Below, piece after piece: positions 35,411-44,638 of a DNA stretch of 64,000 nucleotides. The translations under genes and the position numbers were made by a program. Origin of the DNA: Mastigocoleus testarum BC008 (lineage in GTDB: Bacteria; Cyanobacteriota; Cyanobacteriia; Cyanobacteriales; Nostocaceae); assembly GCF_001456025.1 (NCBI RefSeq), contig NZ_LMTZ01000095.1, forward strand, positions 1-64,000, written 5' to 3'. Positions within the stretch are counted from its first letter, which is position 1. Every line of letters begins with the position of its first letter. A model generated the notes under the pieces. The model saw nothing but the letters and a program-made list of their open reading frames with translations. It searched no databases and was not told the DNA's origin.

Positions 35411-36190
35411 TTAATTATCTCTTGATTTTATCGAAGCAAATTGTTGATGGTCCTGTTGGTTTACATCTGATGGTAAAAAATGACCGTGCAAACCATAACT
35501 TACTAAGCCCATATATTCATAAAATACCAGCATTGCTTTTCGACTTTGGACTAGTGCTGATGGAACGGGACTAGAATGTGGAATTACTTCAAATCCCGCA
35601 CTTTTGAAAGTAAGTATGGAGCGCAACATGTGGGGAGGATCTGTAACTAACAGAATTTGCTTAATTCCCTGATTTTGTAATATTGATGCAGTGAATAAAG
35701 CGTTTTCTTTAGTAGTTCGAGAACAATGTTCTTCTGCTAAGGCTTTATCGGGGATTCCTTCTTCTTTGAGTTGTTCGACTATTTCTTCTCCGTCTCCAAC
35801 CCCACTAGCAAAAATTAAAGGAGCGCGTCCCATTTCCCAAAGTCTAGCTGCAACTTTAACTCGAGAGTAACGTAATTGTTCTCCCCGACCTAAAATTACA
35901 ATTGCATCAACTTTATTACCTGGATCGGGTGGGATGAATGTGACTAACCCTTTATTGGCGATCGCAACAGTGAAAGGTAAAGTTGCACTGAGATAAATAA
36001 CTAATATAATTGTTCCAAAAGTACTCAGTACGCGTTTTAGTCGCAGCCTAGGAATGAGCCAGGGTAATAAGATTAAAGCTGATATGAATAAAATTACTAA
36101 GCTTGGCGTCATCAATAACTTTGCCATCATCGATTTGATAGCTAGCCACTGATTAATCGGACGGCTAATACATAATAATTGATTAAACAT
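35411..36190 (-). CDS. YdcF/DUF218-family membrane protein
   Basis: The protein has 259 residues from ATG 36190. Two N-terminal membrane segments (LLMTPSLVILFISALILLPW and LSTFGTIILVIYLSATLPFT) precede the DUF218 domain. That domain begins VDAIVILGRGEQLRYSRVKV, continues PLIFASGVGDGEEIVEQL, and has EHCSRTTKENALFTASILQN and ILLVTDPPHMLRSILTFKSA. Relatives such as ElyC/SanA act in cell-envelope maintenance, but the reaction is not settled. It ends with a good terminator and is probably monocistronic. Confidence 0.88.
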   Translation of the reverse strand: MFNQLLCISRPINQWLAIKSMMAKLLMTPSLVILFISALILLPWLIPRLRLKRVLSTFGTIILVIYLSATLPFTVAIANKGLVTFIPPDPGNKVDAIVILGRGEQLRYSRVKVAARLWEMGRAPLIFASGVGDGEEIVEQLKEEGIPDKALAEEHCSRTTKENALFTASILQNQGIKQILLVTDPPHMLRSILTFKSAGFEVIPHSSPVPSALVQSRKAMLVFYEYMGLVSYGLHGHFLPSDVNQQDHQQFASIKSRDN

Positions 36191-36196
36191 TGAGGT

Positions 36197-36266
36197 TAAC
36201 TTATCAAATTAATACTTATCAAATAAATACTTACCAAATAAATACTTACCAAACAAATACTTATCA
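36197..36266. repeat. 14-bp tandem repeat (AATACTTATCAAAT units)
   Basis: About five consecutive copies of a 14-bp unit, AATACTTA(T/C)CAAA(T/C)A-like, immediately upstream of the YdcF start codon. It falls where that gene's promoter or 5' leader should be. Confidence 0.8.
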
Positions 36267-36666
36267 AAGCGATAGTAATCTTAAATAATTCACAAACGTA
36301 AAATGTGTAAAGGAAAAATTTCCAACTAAAAAAAATCTAAATGTATTCATCGCCATAAATAAAAGTACTATTGGAATTTCTCTACAAAATATATATTCAA
36401 AAATAAAATGTGATTCCTAGATTATTTACCTACGATTTTAAAATAAACTTTAAATCCATGTAGTTTTGTTGCGACTACTACTATTGATTAAATCATTTAA
36501 AATTCTAAATATAAAATTTAAGATTCCAACCCATAATTTAATCGTAATTATCTAAAAAGTTTAGTGAATAACAGTTTATATAGATAGTAAAATATAGCTA
36601 TTGACAGAAACTCATATAATATATGGTTCTTCAAAAGTAAAAATTTTTCAGCAACCGAGGTAATTG
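36262..36666. other. Intergenic region upstream of the mtn genes
   Basis: About 400 very AT-rich bases, the probable promoter region of mtnD. No repeat or hairpin stands out, and I see no SAM-riboswitch-like structure. Confidence 0.45.
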
Positions 36667-37230
36667 ATGGCAATTCTTAAACTAGAAGATGGAACCTCCT
36701 ATACAGATTTGCAGTTAATAACTAATGAGTTAGCATCTTTGAGGATCGCACTTAATTATTGGAGTGTAGGAGACGAACCACATTTACGAGACTTACTCGC
36801 AAAAGATAGTCTTACCGAAGATGAAAAGGAAGTGGTACTCCAAGGATTGGATAATTATTTCGAACAACTCAAACAAACTGAAGGTTATCAATCTCGGGAT
36901 TTGATTGCTTTACACCCAGGTATACCCAATTTAGATAGTTTGTTGTCAAAATTTGAGCGAACACATACCCATGCAGACAACGAGGTTCGTTATATCATTG
37001 ACGGGGAAGGGGTTTTTGGGTTTGTACGTCCAGATGGAAGCCAAGTTGAGTTAACTATCCAACCAGAAGAATATATTAATGTTCCAGCAGGAACCGAACA
37101 TTGGTTTTATTTAACACCAAACCGTCGGATCAAAGCAGTACGCTATTTCAGTAATACAGAAGGTTGGGTTCCAGAATATACAGGTACAGAAATTCGCTTT
37201 AGTCAGAATCAGTTGACAGTGAACAGTTAA
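36667..37230 (+). CDS. mtnD: Acireductone dioxygenase
   Basis: The protein has 187 residues from ATG 36667, with GAGG 6 bp upstream (a TTG just before is less likely). The enzyme oxidises acireductone to the 2-oxo precursor of methionine in the methylthioadenosine salvage pathway, using Fe(II); with Ni(II) it takes an off-pathway route. The cupin metal ligands are all visible: His100, His102 and Glu106 in THTHADNEVRY, and His145 in AGTEHWFY. It is the first of three clustered salvage genes. The last codons (QLTVNS, stop) are written by the start of a CAGTTAA repeat tract, so the C-terminus has drifted into repeat sequence. Confidence 0.95.
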   Translation: MAILKLEDGTSYTDLQLITNELASLRIALNYWSVGDEPHLRDLLAKDSLTEDEKEVVLQGLDNYFEQLKQTEGYQSRDLIALHPGIPNLDSLLSKFERTHTHADNEVRYIIDGEGVFGFVRPDGSQVELTIQPEEYINVPAGTEHWFYLTPNRRIKAVRYFSNTEGWVPEYTGTEIRFSQNQLTVNS

Positions 37231-37270
37231 CAGTTAACAGTTAACAGTTAACAGTGAACAATGAACAGTT
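37211..37270. repeat. Heptameric tandem repeat (STRR, CAGTTAA)
   Basis: About seven CAGTTAA / CAGTGAA units beginning inside the last codons of mtnD and extending about 40 bp past its stop. Confidence 0.9.
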
Positions 37271-37388
37271 GAAAGGTATTGATAGCTTTAGCCCATAAAG
37301 GTGTGTGGTGTTAGCTATAAACTGTTAGCGAAGCGTGCGCGTTCCTAGCGTAAGCGTACCGTAGATATTGCGCATTAACTGAACAAAA

Positions 37389-38018
37389 GTGGATCGGATA
37401 ATTTTTTGTGATTTTGACGGGACAATTACTGTTGAAGAAACCTTTGTTGCAATACTGAAAAAGTTTTCTCCTAAAGTTTCTGGAGAACTAATTCCCCAAA
37501 TGTACACCAGAAAATTAACTTTGCGACAGGGAGTACGACGAATTCTCGAATCTATTCCATCTTCATGCTACGCCGAAATTCTAGATTTTAGCCGAAATCG
37601 AGAAATACGACCGGGTTTTGAAGCATTCTTAGATTTTCTTGAAGCTGAATCTGTACCGTTGGTTGTAGTTTCTGGAGGACTCAAAGAAATAGTAAAAACA
37701 GTTATGGGTGAATTGGTCAACCGAGTTCAAGAAATTCATGCGATCGACGTGAATACCACAAGTGAATATTTGCAGGTGTTTTCGGAATTTGAAGGGGGAA
37801 CAGAATTAGTTGCAAAAGTACAGGTGATGGATCGGTACCCATGTGATGAGAAAATAGCAATTGGTGATTCCTTAACCGATCTCAATATGGCGCTACAGAC
37901 ACCAATGGTTTTTGCACGCGATCGCCTTGCGAAATATCTAGACGAACAAGAAAAAAGTTATATTCCCTGGGATGACTTTTTTGAAATCCGCGATTATCTC
38001 AAAAAATTGTGGAACTAG
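37389..38018 (+). CDS. mtnX: 2-hydroxy-3-keto-5-methylthiopentenyl-1-phosphate phosphatase
   Basis: The protein has 209 residues from GTG 37389; no ATG is available. It is a HAD-superfamily phosphatase: nucleophile Asp8 and Asp10 in FCDFDGTIT, motif II in PLVVVSGGLKEIV, and motif III in KIAIGDSLTDLNMA. The central part (YTRKLTLRQGVRRILESIPS) matches MtnX, which dephosphorylates the enolised salvage intermediate to acireductone, the substrate of MtnD. It lies between mtnD and mtnB on the same strand, 158 bp from the first and 72 bp from the second. Confidence 0.9.
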   Translation: MDRIIFCDFDGTITVEETFVAILKKFSPKVSGELIPQMYTRKLTLRQGVRRILESIPSSCYAEILDFSRNREIRPGFEAFLDFLEAESVPLVVVSGGLKEIVKTVMGELVNRVQEIHAIDVNTTSEYLQVFSEFEGGTELVAKVQVMDRYPCDEKIAIGDSLTDLNMALQTPMVFARDRLAKYLDEQEKSYIPWDDFFEIRDYLKKLWN

Positions 38019-38090
38019 AGTCAAATACCCCAACTAACACTACGATTTTAGTTGGGGTGGGACTTGCGAAAAACCATTGAATATTTTTCT

Positions 38091-38714
38091 ATGACCAATA
38101 CAAGTTTTGTCGATCCTCGTCTAGAGTTAATCGCAGCAGCAAGTCACTTTTATCAGCAAGGTTGGATGGTTGGTACTGCGGGTAACCTTTCCTGTCGGAT
38201 ACCTGATGGTAGCTTTTGGATTACAGCCAGTGGTAGATCTAAAGGTGAATTACAATTGGGTGATTTTATTCGTATGCACCCAGATGGAAGAATAGAACGA
38301 GAAGGATCTGCTAATAACTTAAAACCCTCAGCCGAAACTTCCATCCACCAAACTATTTATAGTTTATTCCCCGATGCGATCGCTTGCTATCACGTTCATT
38401 CCGTGGAAGCAAATTTAGTTTCTGGATTTACTAATTCAGATAATCTATCACTACCACCTCTTGAAATGCTAAAAGGATTGGGAGTATGGGAAGAAAATCC
38501 TAATTGTGAAATACCAGTATTTACCAATCATCTCCAAGTACCGCAAATTGCAGCAGAAATTGAAAAGCGCTTTAGTAAGACATCTCCACAAATACCAGCT
38601 TTACTAATTCGCAACCATGGTGTCACTGTTTGGGGAAAATCAACTACGGATGCTCGTAATTATACAGAGTTAGTCGAATATATTTTTCGTTATATGGTTG
38701 CATATAAAAAATAA
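38091..38714 (+). CDS. mtnB: Methylthioribulose-1-phosphate dehydratase
   Basis: The frame is open from TTG 38052, but ATG 38091 (MTNTSFVDPRLELIAAASHF) fits the family start and gives 207 residues. The class II aldolase-like enzyme removes water from methylthioribulose-1-phosphate. Zinc ligands are His101 and His103 in CYHVHSVEAN and a third His in IRNHGVTVWG. GWMVGTAGNLSCRIPDGSFW and WITASGRSKGEL are also typical. It completes the cluster mtnD-mtnX-mtnB. The enolase step (MtnW or equivalent), mtnA and the upstream mtnP/mtnN are not in the window. Confidence 0.93.
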   Translation: MTNTSFVDPRLELIAAASHFYQQGWMVGTAGNLSCRIPDGSFWITASGRSKGELQLGDFIRMHPDGRIEREGSANNLKPSAETSIHQTIYSLFPDAIACYHVHSVEANLVSGFTNSDNLSLPPLEMLKGLGVWEENPNCEIPVFTNHLQVPQIAAEIEKRFSKTSPQIPALLIRNHGVTVWGKSTTDARNYTELVEYIFRYMVAYKK

Positions 38715-39315
38715 GCTAACGAAAAAGTTATTAGCATAGTGATTTCTACAGGAGCTTGTTGTCAGAGTCTGAGATTATTAATTTCTTCGTGACCGACTTC
38801 GTCGGAAGGAAGAAGGAAGACGGAAGAGGGAAGATGTCAATAAGCGCGTTTTCCAAAAAAATCTTCCTTCCTTCCAACAGGAAAGGATGCAAGCCCCGTC
38901 CTTCCAGGACCCAGAAGGTTAGAGCCTACGGCGTCGGCGAAGCCTCTGACTAACGTCACGCTATAGCTTCGCTACCTACGGATCCGCTAAGGGAGGAGTA
39001 CAACCAACTTTGGACGCGCTGCGCGTTCAGCTTGCTGCGTGCAAACGGCAACATAAAACCTTCTTCCTTCTTCCTTCTTCCCTCTTCCTTCGCTGTGACA
39101 AGTAATATTTTAAAGTATCTTTCTCCAGGCTCTTACAATAACTTGTATTAAGTATATTAAGTCCTGTATCAGTTTTATCTGCATTAAATCCTGTTAGCAG
39201 AAGGATATTTGTAATAATAATTTTGAACGAAGTAAAATTTTATTGTTTTTGAGTGTAATTTAATACTTTTAAGTATTATCGGTTTATCTGAAAACCGTAT
39301 TAAAAAATACTTGAA
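38715..39315. repeat. Intergenic region rich in short and dispersed repeats
   Basis: About 600 bp upstream of aqpZ. It holds GGAAGAA-type heptamer tracts at about 38806-38835 and, inverted, TTCTTCC at about 39058-39090. Between them lies GC-rich dispersed-repeat sequence (38900-39050, including GGCGTCGGCG and a GCGCGCTGCGCGTTCAGC-like palindrome). I find no credible gene. Confidence 0.65.
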
Positions 39316-40092
39316 ATGCCTCTTACAAAACGTTGTTTAGCTGAATTAATTGGTACTTTTTGGCTGGTACTTGGTGGTTGTGGTAGTGCAGTACTCGCAG
39401 CTGCTTTTACCGCAGACGCAGCCAAAATTAGTGAAAGTACTTCTTATCCTTTAGGAATAGGATTAGTTGGTGTATCTTTGGCGTTTGGATTGACTGTGAT
39501 GACAATGGCTTATGCTATCGGTCATATTTCTGGTTGTCATCTCAACCCTGCTGTTTCTATCGGTTTAGCAACAGCAAAGCGTTTCCCCGCAAGGGAACTA
39601 CCTGGTTATATTGTTTCCCAAGTTTTGGGTGCGATATTGGCTGCAGGTCTTTTATTTGTCATTGCTAGTGGGAAAGCAGGGTTTGAACTAATTGGTTCAA
39701 ATCCCCTCGCAACCAATGGTTTTGGTCCAGAACATTCTCCCGGAGCTTATTCACTACTTGCTTGCTTTATTGCTGAATTAGTGTTGACTTTTATGTTTCT
39801 GTTAATTATCTTGGGGGCTACTGATAGTCGTGCACCTCAAGGTTTTGCTCCTGTTGCGATTGGTTTGGGATTAACTTTGATTCATTTAATTAGCATTCCC
39901 GTAACTAATACTTCTGTTAACCCCGCACGTAGTCTAGGTCCTGCGGTATTTGTTGGTGGTTGGGCGATACAACAAGTGTGGCTATTTTGGTTAGCACCTA
40001 TATTGGGTGCATTTTTAGCAGGATTATTCTACTATTACGTTTTTGAAGTTTCTCCACGGGAAAGAAATTTATCAGAAGCGCAAGGTCAGTAA
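39316..40092 (+). CDS. aqpZ: Aquaporin Z
   Basis: The protein has 258 residues from ATG 39316. It forms a membrane water channel with six transmembrane helices and two half-helix NPA loops: HLNPAVS (NPA at about residues 77-79) and VNPARS (about 205). The N-terminus RCLAELIGTFWLVLGGCGSA is the standard AqpZ start. The sequence between helices 1 and 2 (FTADAAKISESTSYPLGIG) is a little longer than in E. coli AqpZ. The second loop reads SVNPARSLGPAVFVGGWAIQ, with the constriction Arg present. The gene is single, preceded by a repeat-rich region. Confidence 0.95.
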   Translation: MPLTKRCLAELIGTFWLVLGGCGSAVLAAAFTADAAKISESTSYPLGIGLVGVSLAFGLTVMTMAYAIGHISGCHLNPAVSIGLATAKRFPARELPGYIVSQVLGAILAAGLLFVIASGKAGFELIGSNPLATNGFGPEHSPGAYSLLACFIAELVLTFMFLLIILGATDSRAPQGFAPVAIGLGLTLIHLISIPVTNTSVNPARSLGPAVFVGGWAIQQVWLFWLAPILGAFLAGLFYYYVFEVSPRERNLSEAQGQ

Positions 40093-40410
40093 ATCTTGAA
40101 TTTATAAGAGTTTAGCTTATCGAGAATAATCAAATTTTTGTTGCTTGAACCCGTGGTAATTAAACTTAAAAATTAGTAAGCCTTGCTAAGGGTATATTTT
40201 CTGTTCCCTATTTAATGTTTCCTATTTTTGCTCTCTATTCTCTAGCTTGATAATTAATTAGGATCTGCTGAACGACTCCAAAAATTTATACATGTAACTT
40301 TTAAGTATCTAGATTATTCTGACTTCCTCTATTGATTCCCAAAGTTTCCCAACAAATTTTTTAGCTAACGCTACGTTATAGCTGAGATGCGAACAGCAAA
40401 CCCTAATTTT
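40093..40410. other. Intergenic region, nothing recognised
   Basis: About 320 bp between the convergent aqpZ and the small exported protein gene. There is no clear hairpin terminator or ORF. Confidence 0.4.
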
Positions 40411-40758
40411 CTAATTCTCACTAGGAACGCGCTCTTTTACCCTTTCTCTTTGGTTTTTACTACCTACAACGCTACCTGCAGCATACCCCAATAAAGTACA
40501 TAAAATAGGGGTAAAAAGATTATAAAATTCACTATCACGCGAAGAACTTTGAGTATCAGATGTTTTTTCTTGAATTATTGGTTCATTATTAAATACTCCT
40601 TCTGTTTGAGTATTTGAAGTAGAGCTTTGAGCGACTAATTGCTGTGAATATATAATTTTAGAACTTATAAATTGAGAAATCGCAGCAGATTTAGAATTAA
40701 TACCTGTCACGATTACAAAAGTTGTAATAACAAATGCAAATCGGCAATATTTAATCAT
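40411..40758 (-). CDS. Small exported or membrane protein
   Basis: The protein has 115 residues from ATG 40758. The N-terminus FAFVITTFVIVTGINSKSAA looks like a signal sequence. A Ser/Thr/Gln-rich middle follows, then a glycine-containing hydrophobic segment (LFTPILCTLLGYAAGSVVGS) and a charged tail (KNQRERVKERVPSEN). No family is recognised. The signal-plus-membrane pattern argues for a real gene. Confidence 0.55.
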   Translation of the reverse strand: MIKYCRFAFVITTFVIVTGINSKSAAISQFISSKIIYSQQLVAQSSTSNTQTEGVFNNEPIIQEKTSDTQSSSRDSEFYNLFTPILCTLLGYAAGSVVGSKNQRERVKERVPSEN

Positions 40759-41423
40759 TTTGAGCTATTTAGGTTGTTTTTAGTGAATAGAAAATGGCGC
40801 GTAAACTATTACTTAATAGCTATATTTTTTAGAAAAAATTAAATCGATAAATAGTTATTTAATTGCTAGAATTCTGTCAGTATATCACCATTACTAATAC
40901 ATATTTTGGTACGCAAAAATCAATACTTTTTTTTACAAAATTAAATGAATTGTAGTGAAAGTTTCTGTGTAATTAATTTGAGTTACGGTTAGTCATACCA
41001 CATCCATTAAACCCAACCGAACTCTGAAGATGAAGGTAGCACAGGTATAAAAAGAGTGTCAGTGTAGCTCTATACTTAAAAGTAAAATTACCATAGCTAA
41101 TTGTTAGTGAAGCAGGACACCTAAGTACCCAAACCATGCTATAGCAATCCTAAATAATTCGTGTTAGCCGGATCAAAGATGAACGCGGTACCGTAGGTAA
41201 AAATAAATATTGTAGAGACGTTGCAGAGCCTGCGGCGTCGGCGTTAGCCTCTGCAACATCTCCTAAGAAACTTACACTCGAAAGCTTATAAAATCGTACT
41301 TTTTGATTTTGTGAGCGTGAGTTTATTTTGTGTTTTGTGGAGGAGAATACCCAACCCCTCCTTACCCGCTCTACAGAAATCACCCGTTCATAAATCAAAT
41401 ACGATTGCTATAACAGTTAACTG
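40759..41423. other. Intergenic region containing a dispersed hairpin repeat
   Basis: About 660 bp. At 41220-41257 is a GC-rich hairpin repeat with 9-bp arms GTTGCAGAG / CTCTGCAAC; a nearly identical copy lies inverted at 53750-53785. The minus-strand open frame 41150-41398 runs through this repeat and is probably not a gene. Confidence 0.6.
41220..41257. repeat. Dispersed hairpin repeat, copy A
   Basis: Arms GTTGCAGAG and CTCTGCAAC enclose CCTGCGGCGTCGGCGTTAGC. By eye, the reverse complement differs from 53750-53785 at only one position over 36 bp. Confidence 0.8.
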
Positions 41424-44345
41424 TTAACTTTCTTTCTCGCTCATCATATGCTTGAAACGCTGGTCATTAAGAATTCCTTCAAAATCCGGATCTGTTGTAA
41501 CTTCTTGACGATATTTGGGGTTGATTTCAACTGCCTTTTTGAGATTATCTACAGCTAAACTAACTTTGTTCTGAAATACGTAGCAAATTGCTTTGTTATA
41601 GTAAGCACTGGCGTAATCTTTTTGAATTTCCAAAGCTTTATCAAAACTACTCAAAGCTTCTTCATCTCGTTCCAATTGAATTAAGACATAACCCCGTTTA
41701 TCCCAAGCTTTAGGAGAAGGATTAAGTTCAATTACTTTATCAAATGAATTCAATGCATCTTCATAACGTTCTAAAACTTCTGAAGCTAAACCACGATTCA
41801 TCCAAGCAATACCGTTATCTGCTTGTACTTCAACAGCTTTATCAAAGGATTTAAACGCATCTTCGTGACGTTGTAATTTTCCGAGTAAAACCCCTCTATC
41901 AACCCAAGCTTGATGATAATCTTCTTTTACTGCTAATGCTCGATCAAAAGCTTTAATTGCATCTTCATAACGTTTTAATCTTCCCAAACTCATACCCAAA
42001 ACAAACCAAGCTTTCTCGTTTTTGGGATCAGATTTAACTACTTTACCAAAAGTTGCGATCGCGGCTTCATATCTCCGCAGCTCCATGAGTGCGAGTCCGC
42101 GATGATACCAAATATTGGAATTATCTGGTTGCAGTTCTAGAACTTTATCAAAGGAAGCGATCGCATCTTCGTAACGTTTCAATTCCCAGAGTGCCATACT
42201 CCGGGCTTCCCATCCATCTATATTATTAGGTTGAAGTTCTAAGGCTCGATCGTAAGCTGCGATCGCTCCTTCATAGTTTTGCTGTGCAAAAGCTTGATTC
42301 CCTTGGTCAATAAATTCACTGGGATTTAAGAATAGTTGCGGATTACTTGCTTGTAATTTTTCTAATGGTTCCGTTAAAGTTTGAATTTTTTGTGTTAATT
42401 CTGCGATCGCGCTTTCAGCGATTTGCGTGGGGGAAATTTCCGCCAGTTTTTGCAAAATTTGTTGTTTTTCGCTCTTAGCATCGGATTGTATCAGTTCTAA
42501 TTGTTCAGCTAAAACAGTTTCTAGTTTATCCAGTCTTTCTAAGGTTAGATTCTTACGCGCTTGGACTACATCCAATAAAGTATTAAGTTGGTTGCTAGAC
42601 TCGGTTTCCAACCGTTTCAAACTTTGAATAGTTTTATCTTTCTGGGCTTTAATATTTACTGCAGAACCAGAAACACTGTTAGCAAATTCAGTTTGTAAGT
42701 TTTGCAAGTTTTGCAATGTTGCATCCCTAAGGGACTGAATTTCTGAGAAGAACGCTGCGATTTGACTCTTAACTTCATTTTCCGATTTTTGCAGATGTTG
42801 CAAAGTTTGCTGTCTTTGTTCGTTGACTCCAGATTCGGAATTGGATATGCGAGCAACAACCTCAGTTTCTAGGGTTTGAATGTTATTTTGAGTCTGTTCA
42901 GTTTGTTGTTGGATTTGAGATTGTGCATCTGTTAATTGAGCAGTAATTTCTGTTGCTAGTTGCTCTAAATTTTGTAACGCTAATACTTGTTGCTGTTGGG
43001 CTTTCTCCCTCGCGCTAGCTTCCAAATCTGCAAGTTGAGGCGCAAACTCATTTTCTAATTGTTGCAGATCAGTAATAATTTTATCCCTTTCCTCTTGGGC
43101 TTTTCCTTTGAGTTGGGAAAGTTGAGAAACAAACTCCGATTCAGTATCGGTGAAACTTTTAAGAACTTCTAGTTTCTCGGTCTGCAAATCAGCCTTTAAT
43201 TGGGAAAGAGCAGTTGTAAATTCATTACTAGACTGTTGGAAATGCTGCAAAGTAGTATCTTTTTCTCCTTGCATGTTTTCCAGTAGTAATTCCATTTGCG
43301 GTGCAAATTCAGATTCCAATTTTTGCAGATTTTCTAAAATCAAATCTCGTTGTGTTTGCACCGATGCTTGCATCTCACCAATTTGAGTTGCAAAATCTGT
43401 TTCCGACTGCTGTAATTCTTCAAATAAGCTATCTTTGCGTTGACTGATTTGTGTTTGTAATTCTTCAACTTGAGGAGTTAAATCTGCAGCCAAATGTTGT
43501 AAGGAAACTAAAGTCAAATCCCGTTGTGTTTCTGCTGCAGATTGAAGTTCTTTTAATTGATTTGTAAAATCTGTTTCCGATGTTTGTAATTTTTCGAATA
43601 CCTTACCTTTCTGCTCTTGTAATTCAGTTTCTAGTTCTTCTAGACGTGGAGTAAATTCAGTACTTAATTTTTCTAGGTTTTGAATAATTGAGTTACCGCG
43701 CTCTTCTGTATTTGTCTGTAATAAGGTAACTTGAGTTGCAAAATCTGTATCAATTGTTTGCAGTTCTCGTTGAAAAGAACCGACCTGCGTCTTAATCTGA
43801 TTTAATGCTTCTTCTTTGGATTCAGATAACAGTGTAACTATCTCTGATAGTTTTTCTCGCTTGACGTTGATATCTTTTTTCAAACTTTGCGCTTCATCAT
43901 TTAACTCATCCGCAATTTCTTCTGCTTCACCAACGAGTTCTTCAACTTTTTTATTTGCGCTAATAATTCTAGTTTCTAAATCTTTCAGTTCCTTCAGGTG
44001 TTCTGTAACAATACTTGCAACTTCTCGCAACACTGCTCGTCTTAAAAATATTAAAGCTGCGACCCCGGCAGCTAATATCAAGCCCAAAGTGACAAGTAAA
44101 ATGATAATTATTGGGTGAATTTGTGCCTCGACTTGTCTTCTCAATTCTTGTCTTTGGATTTCCAAGTCTTGGCTATTTGGAGTCGTTTGGGCAATAATTG
44201 TTTGGGAAATCTGGGGTTGATTCCTATTTCCAGAGCTTTCGCTAATTGCGTATGCTTTATTGATTCCAACAGATATTAAGCACGTAGAAAGAAGAATATT
44301 GCTGAACGACACCAATAAAAATATCTTGGGAATATAGCGTTTCAC
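41424..44345 (-). CDS. Large coiled-coil and TPR membrane protein
   Basis: The protein has 973 residues, apparently from GTG 44345. A signal-like segment (about 6-32) is followed by a membrane helix at about 77-97 (IIIILLVTLGLILAAGVAAL). Residues 110-660 form a long Gln/Glu-rich coiled coil with repeated LQKLE(S/T)EFAPQ-type units of about 35-40 residues. Residues 670-950 are eight or so TPR units (AIAAYDRALELQPNNIDGWE, AIASFDKVLELQPDNSNIWY). It is probably a membrane-anchored scaffold with a cytoplasmic coiled-coil stalk and TPR docking domain. Whether the N-terminal segment is cleaved is unclear. The partner is unknown. Confidence 0.85.
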   Translation of the reverse strand: MKRYIPKIFLLVSFSNILLSTCLISVGINKAYAISESSGNRNQPQISQTIIAQTTPNSQDLEIQRQELRRQVEAQIHPIIIILLVTLGLILAAGVAALIFLRRAVLREVASIVTEHLKELKDLETRIISANKKVEELVGEAEEIADELNDEAQSLKKDINVKREKLSEIVTLLSESKEEALNQIKTQVGSFQRELQTIDTDFATQVTLLQTNTEERGNSIIQNLEKLSTEFTPRLEELETELQEQKGKVFEKLQTSETDFTNQLKELQSAAETQRDLTLVSLQHLAADLTPQVEELQTQISQRKDSLFEELQQSETDFATQIGEMQASVQTQRDLILENLQKLESEFAPQMELLLENMQGEKDTTLQHFQQSSNEFTTALSQLKADLQTEKLEVLKSFTDTESEFVSQLSQLKGKAQEERDKIITDLQQLENEFAPQLADLEASAREKAQQQQVLALQNLEQLATEITAQLTDAQSQIQQQTEQTQNNIQTLETEVVARISNSESGVNEQRQQTLQHLQKSENEVKSQIAAFFSEIQSLRDATLQNLQNLQTEFANSVSGSAVNIKAQKDKTIQSLKRLETESSNQLNTLLDVVQARKNLTLERLDKLETVLAEQLELIQSDAKSEKQQILQKLAEISPTQIAESAIAELTQKIQTLTEPLEKLQASNPQLFLNPSEFIDQGNQAFAQQNYEGAIAAYDRALELQPNNIDGWEARSMALWELKRYEDAIASFDKVLELQPDNSNIWYHRGLALMELRRYEAAIATFGKVVKSDPKNEKAWFVLGMSLGRLKRYEDAIKAFDRALAVKEDYHQAWVDRGVLLGKLQRHEDAFKSFDKAVEVQADNGIAWMNRGLASEVLERYEDALNSFDKVIELNPSPKAWDKRGYVLIQLERDEEALSSFDKALEIQKDYASAYYNKAICYVFQNKVSLAVDNLKKAVEINPKYRQEVTTDPDFEGILNDQRFKHMMSEKES

Positions 44346-44638
44346 AATTCACTTCCTTTATCTGTTGGTTATAGACAATTACTTGGACAGGTCACCTCCC
44401 TAATTTGGGCAATGACCCCATAAAGCATAAGCTATATGGCAAGTAATTGCTTATATTAACTTTAACAATTTTGCTAAATTTCTTGTACTTACATTCTTGT
44501 ACTTACACAACTTACTCAAATTGACATGCTAAGCACTGTATCCCACTCTTGTAAACTGAAAATACCTACATCAGTGGGAAAAACTGGGTTTTGTGTCCGA
44601 CATCGTACAGCTGAAGTCTATATCCGCGAATAATATTT

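Noticed and set aside
39058..39090. Purine/pyrimidine tracts as a possible terminator or triplex site
   Set aside because: They are TTCTTCC heptamer repeats matching inverted GGAAGAA units 250 bp away. An STRR explanation is enough and no function is implied.
41150..41398. 82-residue minus-strand ORF
   Set aside because: It runs through a dispersed hairpin repeat (the AEANADAAG segment is repeat-encoded) and has no domain or clear ribosome-binding site.
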